Shown piece after piece: positions 1 to 6,539 of a DNA stretch of 11,122 nt. Numbering within the stretch: the stretch's first letter is position 1; every line of letters begins with the position of its first letter. The notes below the pieces were generated by a model. That model was not told where the DNA came from, did not search any database, and saw only the letters and a program-made list of their open reading frames with translations. The DNA is from Solirubrobacteraceae bacterium (GTDB lineage Bacteria; Actinomycetota; Thermoleophilia; Solirubrobacterales; Solirubrobacteraceae): assembly GCA_030149625.1 (NCBI GenBank), contig JASLHP010000012.1:1-11122 (forward strand). Direction: 5' to 3'. The position numbers and the translations under genes are program-made.

Positions 1-703
1 CCAGCAGCGCACGCGAAACACCGTGGCGCAGCGCGCCCGCCTGCGCGGAGATGCCGCCTCCGTGCAGTCGCGCGACGACGTCCATACGATCCTCGTAACC
101 GACTGTCTCCAGCGGCTGGCGGATGTTGCGCTGCAGCGTCAGGCGCGGGAAGTGCTCCTCGAGCGTGCGCCCGTTGACCACATAGCTGCCCGTGCCCGGT
201 CGCAGGGTGACGCGCGCGATCGCGGACTTGCGCTTGCCGGTCGCGCGATAGCGGGCGCCTGAGGCAAGATCGATCGCGGCCGTGGAGATCGGTTGCGCGA
301 GCACCTCCTCCTGATCGTCCTCGTCCGTCTGCGCCTCGTCGGTCTCCTCGTCGATCGCGTACGGGTCGACGGCGTAGGAGTCCTGGTAGCCGTCGCCGCG
401 TCCAAGCGGGTCGGCGCCCTCGGGGACGATGTCGACTTCGAGATGCGCGCCCGGCACCGCCGGCTTCTCGCGCGGCGCCGCCTCCTCCTCGTCCTCGTCG
501 TCCTCGAGCTCCTCCGCGTCCGCTTGCGGCGCGGCGTCAGCCTGTGGCTGCTCGGACGGCGCGTCGGCGGCGTCCTGCGAGACCTCCGCCGCCGGCTCGG
601 CGCTTGGCGCCGTCTCGGCTGGGTCCTGCGGCGTCGGTGCCTCCGCGTCCGGCTGGGGCGCCTCGCCGTCCGGGACGGATGCGGGCTGCTCGTCGTCTGC
701 CAT
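1..703 (-). CDS. rpsI: 30S ribosomal protein S9 (uS9), 3' end cut by window edge
   Basis: This encodes small-subunit ribosomal protein S9, whose C-terminal tail reaches the P-site tRNA. The ATG at 703-701 shares one base with the rplM stop (TGATG), so translation is probably coupled. I see 234 residues before the left edge; the extreme C-terminus lies outside. The conserved core starts near residue 150 with YRATGKRKSAIARV, followed by LRPGTGSYVVNGR, EEHFPR, IRQPLETVG and HGGGISAQAGALRHGVSRALL-type blocks, all diagnostic of uS9. Residues 1 to about 150 are not part of the usual 130-170 aa family length. They are rich in Ala, Pro, Asp, Glu and Gln, with an acidic run (ELEDDEDEEEA) around residues 67-77 and a second acidic patch (DEETDEAQTDEDDQEE) just before the core. 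Short acidic N-terminal extensions are known in actinobacterial S9; this one is much longer. The reading frame stays open without interruption, so it is not a frameshift artefact. Confidence 0.95.
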   Translation of the reverse strand, partial: MADDEQPASVPDGEAPQPDAEAPTPQDPAETAPSAEPAAEVSQDAADAPSEQPQADAAPQADAEELEDDEDEEEAAPREKPAVPGAHLEVDIVPEGADPLGRGDGYQDSYAVDPYAIDEETDEAQTDEDDQEEVLAQPISTAAIDLASGARYRATGKRKSAIARVTLRPGTGSYVVNGRTLEEHFPRLTLQRNIRQPLETVGYEDRMDVVARLHGGGISAQAGALRHGVSRALL

Positions 704-1149
704 CAGGCCTCGATCTCCAAGGGTTGCGGTTTCTGCGCGACGTGCGGGTGCTCGGGGCCCGCGTAGATCTTGAGCTTCGTGATCTGCTTACGAGCAAGGC
801 GGTTGCGCGGCATCATGCCTTTGACGGCGAGCCTGATGATGTCCTCGGGGCGCTTGGCGAGCATCTCCTCGAACGTCCGCGAGCGCAGCCCGCCCGGATA
901 GCCCGAGTGGCGGTAGTAGCGCTTGTCCTGGCGCTTGTTGCCGCTGACATGGATCTTCTCGGCGTTGACGACGACCACGAAGTCGCCGGTGTCGATGTGC
1001 GGCGTGTACTCGGGCTTGCGCTTGCCGCGCAGCACGTCGGCGATCTGCGTCGCCAGGCGTCCCAGCGTCTTGCCGTTGGCGTCGACGAGCAGCCAGTTGC
1101 GCTCGCGGTCGGTCGGCTTTGCTACGTATGTCTTTGCGGAGGGGGCCAT
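703..1149 (-). CDS. rplM: 50S ribosomal protein L13 (uL13)
   Basis: This encodes large-subunit protein L13, an early assembly protein that binds 23S rRNA. The 148-aa product matches the normal family length of about 142-150. Recognisable blocks are [17 protein letters not shown] (residues 17-33), [16 protein letters not shown] (51-66), the HSGYPGGL signature (81-88) and [11 protein letters not shown] (110-120). The start is the ATG at 1149-1147. The frame stays open upstream to 1275, but that extension would run into the end of guaA and has no family similarity. No clear Shine-Dalgarno precedes the ATG; instead there is a hairpin and T-run 6 to 32 nt upstream. It is followed by rpsI with a 1-nt overlap, the standard L13-S9 pair found across bacteria. 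It lies 73 nt downstream of guaA on the same strand and probably has its own promoter. Confidence 0.96.
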   Translation of the reverse strand: MAPSAKTYVAKPTDRERNWLLVDANGKTLGRLATQIADVLRGKRKPEYTPHIDTGDFVVVVNAEKIHVSGNKRQDKRYYRHSGYPGGLRSRTFEEMLAKRPEDIIRLAVKGMMPRNRLARKQITKLKIYAGPEHPHVAQKPQPLEIEA

Positions 1150-1155
1150 GGCGTG

Positions 1156-1181
1156 AAAAAGGCCACGCGTGAGCGCGCGGC
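1156..1181 (-). terminator. Hairpin plus T5 in the guaA-rplM gap (terminator or attenuator)
   Basis: Read on the minus strand, GCCGCGCG (1181-1174), loop CTCA (1173-1170) and CGCGTGGC (1169-1162) form an 8-bp stem with one G-U pair. It is followed by C and then TTTTT (1160-1156). This is the textbook shape of an intrinsic terminator. It ends only 6 nt before the rplM ATG and lies downstream of a TATAGT -10 box. It may therefore end guaA transcripts, attenuate rplM-rpsI transcription, or occlude ribosome access to rplM. Confidence 0.55.
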
Positions 1182-1191
1182 GAAGTCGAAC

Positions 1192-1197
1192 ACTATA
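1192..1197 (-). promoter_or_regulatory. Candidate -10 box of rplM-rpsI promoter
   Basis: The minus strand reads TATAGT at 1197-1192, a 5/6 match to TATAAT in a very GC-rich gap between guaA and rplM. Transcription would start near 1186-1187, giving a leader of about 37 nt that begins just before the terminator-like hairpin. I see no convincing -35 hexamer 16-18 nt upstream, where the sequence is CG-rich. Confidence 0.4.
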
Positions 1198-1222
1198 GGC
1201 GAAAGCTGCCCGCGCTCGCGGA

Positions 1223-2866
1223 CTACTCCCACTCGATCGTGCCTGGCGGCTTGCTCGTGATGTCGAGAACCACACGGTTGACCTCGCGCAGCTCGTTGAT
1301 CATGCGCGAGGCGATCGTCTCCAGCAGGTCGTAGGGGAGCCGCGCCCAATCGGCGGTCATCGCGTCATCGCTCGTGACCGCGCGCACGACGACGACGTAG
1401 CCGTACGTGCGCTCGTCGCCCTGGACTCCCACGGTGCGCACATCCGGGAGCACGCAGAAGGACTGCCACAGATCCCGGTAGAGACCGGCCTTGCGGATCT
1501 CATCCTGCAAGATGTGGTCGGCCTCGCGCAACACGTCGAGCCGCTCCTTCGTGGCTTCGCCGCCGACAACGCGGATCGCGAGGCCAGGCCCCGGGAACGG
1601 CTGGCGCCAGACCAGGCGCTCGGGCAGGCCCAGCTCGGCGCCGACCGCGCGCACCTCGTCCTTGAACAGCGCGCGCAGCGGCTCGACCAGCTCGAACCGC
1701 AGGTCGTCGGGCAGCCCACCGACGTTGTGATGGGACTTGATCGTCGCCGCGCCGGTGCCGCCGCCGGACTCGATCACGTCCGAGTACAGAGTGCCTTGGA
1801 CGAGGAAGCGCGCCGGCTCCTCGTCGTGCGCGGCGGGGTCGGCGGCGGGACCGAGACCGTGATCGGCCAGCTTGCCCGCCTCCTCCTCGAAGACCCTGAT
1901 GAACTCCGCGCCGATCGCCTTGCGCTTGGCCTCCGGCTCGGTCACGCCCCTCAGCTTGTCCAGGAAGCGCGTCTCGGCGTCAACCGCCACGAGCGGCACC
2001 TTGAACGTGTCGCGGAAGGTTTTCACGACCTGCTCGCCCTCGTCCTTGCGCATCAGACCGTGGTCCACGAACACGCACGTCAGCTGATCGCCGATCGCGC
2101 GGTGCACGAGGAGCGCCGCTACGGAGGAGTCAACGCCGCCGGACAGGCCGCAGATCACGTTGCCCTCGCCCACCTGCTCGCGGATGCGCCGCACCTGTTC
2201 GTCGACGATCGACGCCGCCGACCACTTCAGCTCACAGCCGCACACCTCCGTCAAAAAGCGCGTCAGGATCTCCTGGCCGTAGGGCGTGTGCACGACCTCG
2301 GGGTGAAATTGGATGCCGTAGATCCCGCGCTCGGTGCTCTCGACCGCGGCGACCGGCGAGCTGCTCGAGGACGCGAGCGCCGTGAAGCCGGGCGGGGGCT
2401 CGAACACGGTGTCGCGGTGCGACATCCAGCACGTCTGCTCGCGCGGCGTGCCCGCCAGCAGCACACCGGGCTCTGACACGCGCAGGTCCGAGCGGCCGAA
2501 CTCCCCAACCTCGGCCTGCTCGACGCGTCCTCCCAACGAGTGCACGAGCAGCTGCATCCCATAACAGATGCCCATCACCGGCACGCCCAGCTCCAGCAAT
2601 CCGAGGTCGAGCGGTGGCGCTCCGTCGGCGTAAACCGACGCCGGCCCGCCCGAAAGGATGATCCCGCGCGGCTTGCGCGCGGCGACCTCCCGCAGCGGCA
2701 CGTGGTGCGGCAGCAGCTCGCTGAAGACGCCGCAGTCGCGCACCCTGCGCGCGATCAGCTGCGAGTATTGCCCGCCATAGTCGAGCACCACGATCTCGTC
2801 GATCGCGGGCGTCGCTGTCCGCTGCTCGACCGCCGGCGGCGAAGCCGTCGCGAGGAGCTCAGTCAT
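1223..2866 (-). CDS. guaA: GMP synthase (glutamine-hydrolysing)
   Basis: This enzyme converts XMP, ATP and glutamine to GMP in the cytoplasm, the last step of de novo GMP synthesis. The 547-aa protein has the full two-domain architecture. The class I glutamine amidotransferase domain spans about residues 24-208: [11 protein letters not shown] near 31, the nucleophile in GICYGMQ (Cys101), and His188 and Glu190 in FHPE. The ATP pyrophosphatase domain has its P-loop SGGVDSS at 242-248. The C-terminal dimerisation domain ends with the family's [11 protein letters not shown]. An insertion of roughly 18 residues ([18 protein letters not shown], about 336-353) precedes [11 protein letters not shown] and is absent from the E. 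coli protein as I know it; it probably forms a surface loop. About 20 residues precede the first domain. The ATG at 2866 overlaps the guaB3 stop by 8 nt (ATGACTGA), so the two genes form an operon with coupled translation. Confidence 0.97.
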   Translation of the reverse strand: MTELLATASPPAVEQRTATPAIDEIVVLDYGGQYSQLIARRVRDCGVFSELLPHHVPLREVAARKPRGIILSGGPASVYADGAPPLDLGLLELGVPVMGICYGMQLLVHSLGGRVEQAEVGEFGRSDLRVSEPGVLLAGTPREQTCWMSHRDTVFEPPPGFTALASSSSSPVAAVESTERGIYGIQFHPEVVHTPYGQEILTRFLTEVCGCELKWSAASIVDEQVRRIREQVGEGNVICGLSGGVDSSVAALLVHRAIGDQLTCVFVDHGLMRKDEGEQVVKTFRDTFKVPLVAVDAETRFLDKLRGVTEPEAKRKAIGAEFIRVFEEEAGKLADHGLGPAADPAAHDEEPARFLVQGTLYSDVIESGGGTGAATIKSHHNVGGLPDDLRFELVEPLRALFKDEVRAVGAELGLPERLVWRQPFPGPGLAIRVVGGEATKERLDVLREADHILQDEIRKAGLYRDLWQSFCVLPDVRTVGVQGDERTYGYVVVVRAVTSDDAMTADWARLPYDLLETIASRMINELREVNRVVLDITSKPPGTIEWE

Positions 2867-4052
2867 TTACGAGGGCGGCTGCCTTCCCGTTGGTCGCGCC
2901 CATGCCCACGCCCTGGTCGCGCTGCAGCGCCTTGCCCTCGGTTTGGAGCGCCGGCGCCACGACCACCTCGGCGCGGTTGAACTCCGCGAGGTCCTTGTGA
3001 CCGCAGGTCGCCATCGACGTGCGCAGCCCGCCGAACAGGTTGAAGGTGCCGTCGTTCTCTCGCGCCGGCCCGACGAGGATCTCCTCGAGCGTTCCGTTCT
3101 GCGTAGTCGCGACCCGCGCGCCACGGGGCAGCGTCGGATGAAACGTCGCCATGCCCCAATGGAAGCCATGACCGGGAGCCTCGTAGGCGCGCGCCAGCGG
3201 TGAGCCGATCATCACGGCGTCCGCGCCGAGCGCGATCGCCTTCGAGACGTCGCCGCCGTTGCGCATGCCGCCGTCGGCGATCACCTGGCAGTACTCGCCG
3301 GTCTCGAGCATGTGCGTCGAGCGGGCATGCGCCACGTCGGCGATCGCCGTCGCCTGCGGCACGCCGATGCCGAGTACCCCGCGCGTCGTGCACGCGGCAC
3401 CCGGACCCACGCCCACGAGCACGCCGGCCGCACCGGTGCGCATCAGGTGCAGTCCCGTGTGGTAGGAAGCGCAACCGCCGACCACGACCGGCACGTCGAG
3501 GCTCGGTATGAACTCCTTCAGGTTCAGCGGCTCGGAGACCGTCGAGACGTGTTCGCCGGAGACGACCGTGCCCTGGATCACGAGCACGTCGAGGCCGGCC
3601 TCGAGCGCGATCTCGAGATAGTCGAGCACTCGCTGAGGCGTCAGCGAGGCCGCGACGACGACCTTCTGCGCCTTGATCTCGGCGATCCGCTGTGCGATCA
3701 GCTCGGGCTTGACAGGCTCGCGATAGATCTCCTGCATCTCGCGGGTGGCGAGCTCCTTCGGCAGCTCGGAGATCCGCTCGAGCTGCTCGTCGGCGTCCTC
3801 GTAGCGGGTGAAGATGCCCTCCAGGTTCAGGACCGCGAGGCCGCCCAGATGGCCGATGACGCCGGCGGTGTCGGGCGAGACGACGCCATCCATCGCCGAG
3901 GCGAGCATCGGCAGCTCGAATTGATACGGGCCGAGCTTCCACGAGATGTCGATGTCGTCGGGGTCGCGCGTGCGCCTGGAAGGCACGATCGCGATGTCGT
4001 CGAATCCATATGCACGGCGGCCTTTCTTGCCGCGCCCGATCTCTATCTCCAT
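2859..4052 (-). CDS. guaB3: GuaB3-type IMP dehydrogenase without CBS domains
   Basis: This is an IMP dehydrogenase/GMP reductase-family (beta/alpha)8 barrel, inferred to oxidise IMP to XMP with NAD and so feed GuaA, the next gene. The 397-aa length matches GuaB3 proteins (about 370-390) rather than canonical GuaB (about 490-500). There is no CBS pair (Bateman domain) between the early barrel strands. Seen in sequence: an N-terminal [17 protein letters not shown] block (residues 15-31), [10 protein letters not shown] (48-57), [20 protein letters not shown] (214-233) with the catalytic Cys at 221, and [10 protein letters not shown] (259-268). The start is the ATG at 4052, preceded by GAGG 8 nt upstream; another ATG at 4060 is out of frame. 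Expression probably comes from the promoter at 4187-4214. GuaB3 was long annotated only as IMPDH-related; IMPDH activity has been reported for a cyanobacterial member. Whether this genome also has canonical guaB cannot be seen. Confidence 0.92.
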   Translation of the reverse strand: MEIEIGRGKKGRRAYGFDDIAIVPSRRTRDPDDIDISWKLGPYQFELPMLASAMDGVVSPDTAGVIGHLGGLAVLNLEGIFTRYEDADEQLERISELPKELATREMQEIYREPVKPELIAQRIAEIKAQKVVVAASLTPQRVLDYLEIALEAGLDVLVIQGTVVSGEHVSTVSEPLNLKEFIPSLDVPVVVGGCASYHTGLHLMRTGAAGVLVGVGPGAACTTRGVLGIGVPQATAIADVAHARSTHMLETGEYCQVIADGGMRNGGDVSKAIALGADAVMIGSPLARAYEAPGHGFHWGMATFHPTLPRGARVATTQNGTLEEILVGPARENDGTFNLFGGLRTSMATCGHKDLAEFNRAEVVVAPALQTEGKALQRDQGVGMGATNGKAAALVND

Positions 4053-4081
4053 CGCTGCATCCTCGCATTCGTCGCGGACGT

Positions 4082-4099
4082 CCCGTCACGCGAGACGGG
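4082..4099 (-). other. Small inverted repeat in the guaB3 leader
   Basis: CCCGTC at 4082-4087 and GACGGG at 4094-4099 form a perfect 6-bp stem with a 6-nt loop. It lies 30 nt upstream of the guaB3 start in a predicted leader of about 130 nt. There is no T-run and no riboswitch consensus that I recognise, so a regulatory role is only possible. Confidence 0.25.
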
Positions 4100-4186
4100 C
4101 CGCAACACCCCGCGCCCGGCGACGTCGGAGAGGCTCCGGCGGGGCGCCATCTGGGGCTTTTGGGCGATGCGGATCAACTGCGGCTG

Positions 4187-4214
4187 AGCATAGCAATCGT
4201 CACACTGGCGCCAA
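4187..4214 (-). promoter_or_regulatory. Candidate promoter of guaB3-guaA
   Basis: On the minus strand TTGGCG (4214-4209; 4 of 6 bases of the TTGACA consensus) is followed after 16 nt by TATGCT (4192-4187). Transcription would start near 4180, leaving a leader of about 130 nt before guaB3. It is divergent from, and next to, the -10 box of the synthetase-like gene, so polymerases at the two promoters could interfere. Confidence 0.45.
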
Positions 4215-4224
4215 TGCCCTTGGA

Positions 4225-4230
4225 TATGCT
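4225..4230 (+). promoter_or_regulatory. -10 box for leaderless transcription of the LeuRS-like gene
   Basis: TATGCT at 4225-4230 ends 8 nt before the ATG at 4239. With normal -10 geometry, transcription starts at or next to the A of the ATG. No Shine-Dalgarno is present at the usual distance, which fits a leaderless mRNA. No good -35 is visible. The same TATGCT hexamer appears on the opposite strand for guaB3. Confidence 0.5.
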
Positions 4231-4238
4231 CGATTGAC

Positions 4239-6539
4239 ATGAGCGACGCCCCCCACACACGCTACGAGCCCGAGGCGATCGAGGCTCGCCGGCAAGCCGC
4301 GTGGCGCGACCGCGACGCCTTCAGGACGCCGCCGCTGCTCGACGAGCAGACGCACATCTACATCAAGCCGTCGGCGCCGTTCACCTCGGGCAACATCCAC
4401 ATCGGACACGTGCGCAGCTACTCGATCGGAGACGCCTACGCGCGCTTCCGCCGCGCGCGCGGCGACGCGGTCCTGTTCGCGTTCGGCTTCGACGCATTCG
4501 GCCTGCCCGCCGAGCTCGGCGCGATCGCCGGCGGCGAGCCGCCGAGCGACTGGGTGCACCGCTGCGCCGAGCACATGACCGGGCAGTTGCAGAGGCTCGG
4601 CTTCTCCTTCGATTGGGAGCGCTCGTTCCTGAGCTCCGACGCGGTCATGTACCGCTGGTCGCAGTGGCTGTTCCTGCGACTGCTGGAGGCGGGACTGATC
4701 TACCGCGGCACCGGCAACGTCGACTGGTGCGAGAACTGCCAGACGACGCTCGCCTCGATCCAGGTCGAGGCCGGCGGCACGTGCTGGCGCTGTCATGGAC
4801 CCGTGCGGCTGATCCAGCTGCCGCAGTGGTATCTGCGCATCAGCGCGTATGTGCCCGAGAACGACAGCCGCTTGACCGATCTGCGAGCAGGCGGCATCTG
4901 GGATGACGTCGCGCTGTCCTCGCAGGAGATCGTGCTCGGGCGCGTCGACGGCGTCGAGCTCGATCTGCAAGGCCCCGACGGCACGCCGCTGACCGTGTTC
5001 ACCCCGCACGCGGACGCGCTCGCGCGGGCGCGCTTCGTCGTCATGTCCGCCCGCCATCCGGACGCCGACGAGTGGGCGTCGCGGCCCGCCGTCCACGAGC
5101 AGCTCGAGCAGCTGCGCTCTGGCGGATGGGAGCGCGGCTCGCGCGAGGCGGAGACGATCCCCGTGATCGACACCGGGCGCGTGGTGCTCGGTGTCGGCGG
5201 TGACGAGCTGCCGGTGCTCGTCTCCCCGCTCGTCGACTCGCGGTTCGGTCCGACGGCGATTCTCGGTGTCCCGTCGCAGGACCGCACGGACGAGGTGATC
5301 GCGCTTCGGCTCGGCTACGAGCCCACAGACGATGTCGAGCGCTCCACGCCACTCGGCGCTCGCGACGAGGGCGCGCAGGCAAACGCAGCGGGCGCCGAGA
5401 GCTCAGCCGCGGCTGGCCAGCCGCGGCTAGCGGTTCGCTACAAGGCATTCGACTGGGTGATCTCGCGCCAGCGCTCGTGGGGCACGCCGATCCCGATCGT
5501 CTACTGCGAGCGGTGTGGAACGGTGCCCGTGCCGCGCGATCAGCTGCCGGTGGTGCTGCCGCTCGACCTGCGCCCGACGGGCACCGGCAACCCGCTGGCC
5601 GAGCTGGAGGAGTTCGTCGAGACGAGCTGTCCTTCGTGCGGCGGCGCGGCGCGACGCGAGACCGACACGCTCGACTGCCACTTCGACGCGCTGTGGCTGT
5701 GGGTGCCGGCGTGCGTGCCCAGCGAGTCGCGCGAGGACCCGCTCGAGGACATCTTCGCGCTGGCGGATCTGCGCCACTGGCTACCGTCCGAGCGCCTCGT
5801 CGCGGGCTCGGACAGCGGCAACTTCGTGTTCGACCAGCGGATCGTCACGAAGGCGCTTCGCGATCTCGGGCCGCTCGAGTTTCTCGCCGACGGCGAGCCG
5901 TTCGCGGGCTGTCTGTTTCACGAGATGGTCACGGCGGAGGGACGCAAGATGAGCAAGCATCTCGGCAATGTCGTCGACCCTGACGATCTACTCGCCCGTT
6001 ACGGCGCCGACACCGTGCGCTTGGCCGTGCTCTACGCAGCGAGCCCGCAGAAGTCGTTGAACTGGAGCGACTCGGCGGTGCTGCGCTGCAGTCGCTTCCT
6101 CGCGCAGGTGTGGGAGTACACGCACGCGAAGCTCGCGCTGCAGGCGGCCGTAGATCGAGACCCTTCGGAGGCCGTGACAGCCGCGGGCGAGCAGGTCAGA
6201 GACACGACCGAGCACCTGCGGCTGAAACTGTCGCAGTGGCGCGAGGCGGGCGTGGCGCGGATCACGCAGGACATGGAGGACCTCGAGATGCACAGCGCGG
6301 TGCGCAACGTGATGCGCCTGTTCGATCGCATCAAGGACTTCGAGAAGCGGGTCCTGGCCCGCGACGGCGAGCTGAGCGCCGCCAACCTCGACGCGCTGAT
6401 CGACGCTCTCGGCGTTCTGGCCCAGACGCTCGGCCCACTCGCGCCGCACATGGCCGAGGAGCTGTGGATCGCGCTGGGCCACGACGAGCATGCCGCACAG
6501 ACGCCGTGGCCGGGCGTATCGTTCGAGGTACCCGCATGA
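4239..6539 (+). CDS. Divergent leucyl-tRNA synthetase-like class I aminoacyl-tRNA synthetase
   Basis: The 766-aa protein aligns by eye with bacterial LeuRS along its whole length. It has GNIHIGH (51-57) as HIGH motif, FGFDAFGLPAE (82-92), a zinc ribbon with Cys164/167/182/185, SRQRSWGTPIPI (409-420), a second Cys pair set at 423/426 and 464/467, and KMSKHLGNVVDP (570-581) as KMSKS loop. LeuRS would attach leucine to tRNA-Leu. Several parts are off-family. The editing TTRPDT motif reads TPHADA (255-260). The end of the editing insert is an Ala-rich linker (about 370-395). The GGIEHAxxHLLY block is replaced by AGSDSGNFVFDQ (522-533). The usual 60-70 aa C-terminal tRNA-binding domain is missing: the protein stops after WPGVSFEVPA. 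HIGH and KMSK make ATP-dependent activation likely; amino acid and tRNA specificity are open. The ATG start matches the normal LeuRS beginning (RYEPEAIEARRQAAW). It could be the sole LeuRS of this lineage or a paralogue. It overlaps thrC by 4 nt. Confidence 0.85.
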   Translation: MSDAPHTRYEPEAIEARRQAAWRDRDAFRTPPLLDEQTHIYIKPSAPFTSGNIHIGHVRSYSIGDAYARFRRARGDAVLFAFGFDAFGLPAELGAIAGGEPPSDWVHRCAEHMTGQLQRLGFSFDWERSFLSSDAVMYRWSQWLFLRLLEAGLIYRGTGNVDWCENCQTTLASIQVEAGGTCWRCHGPVRLIQLPQWYLRISAYVPENDSRLTDLRAGGIWDDVALSSQEIVLGRVDGVELDLQGPDGTPLTVFTPHADALARARFVVMSARHPDADEWASRPAVHEQLEQLRSGGWERGSREAETIPVIDTGRVVLGVGGDELPVLVSPLVDSRFGPTAILGVPSQDRTDEVIALRLGYEPTDDVERSTPLGARDEGAQANAAGAESSAAAGQPRLAVRYKAFDWVISRQRSWGTPIPIVYCERCGTVPVPRDQLPVVLPLDLRPTGTGNPLAELEEFVETSCPSCGGAARRETDTLDCHFDALWLWVPACVPSESREDPLEDIFALADLRHWLPSERLVAGSDSGNFVFDQRIVTKALRDLGPLEFLADGEPFAGCLFHEMVTAEGRKMSKHLGNVVDPDDLLARYGADTVRLAVLYAASPQKSLNWSDSAVLRCSRFLAQVWEYTHAKLALQAAVDRDPSEAVTAAGEQVRDTTEHLRLKLSQWREAGVARITQDMEDLEMHSAVRNVMRLFDRIKDFEKRVLARDGELSAANLDALIDALGVLAQTLGPLAPHMAEELWIALGHDEHAAQTPWPGVSFEVPA

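Noticed and set aside
1150..1275. N-terminal extension of L13 to an upstream start
   Set aside because: It would overlap the end of guaA, has no L13 similarity, and the ATG at 1149 gives the normal family length.
4053..4186. Purine or PRPP riboswitch in the guaB3 leader
   Set aside because: Only a 6-bp hairpin is visible; no conserved riboswitch core sequence is recognisable.
4234..4239. Perfect TTGACA as a -35 element
   Set aside because: It overlaps the start codon of the synthetase-like gene and no -10 box follows at 16-18 nt.
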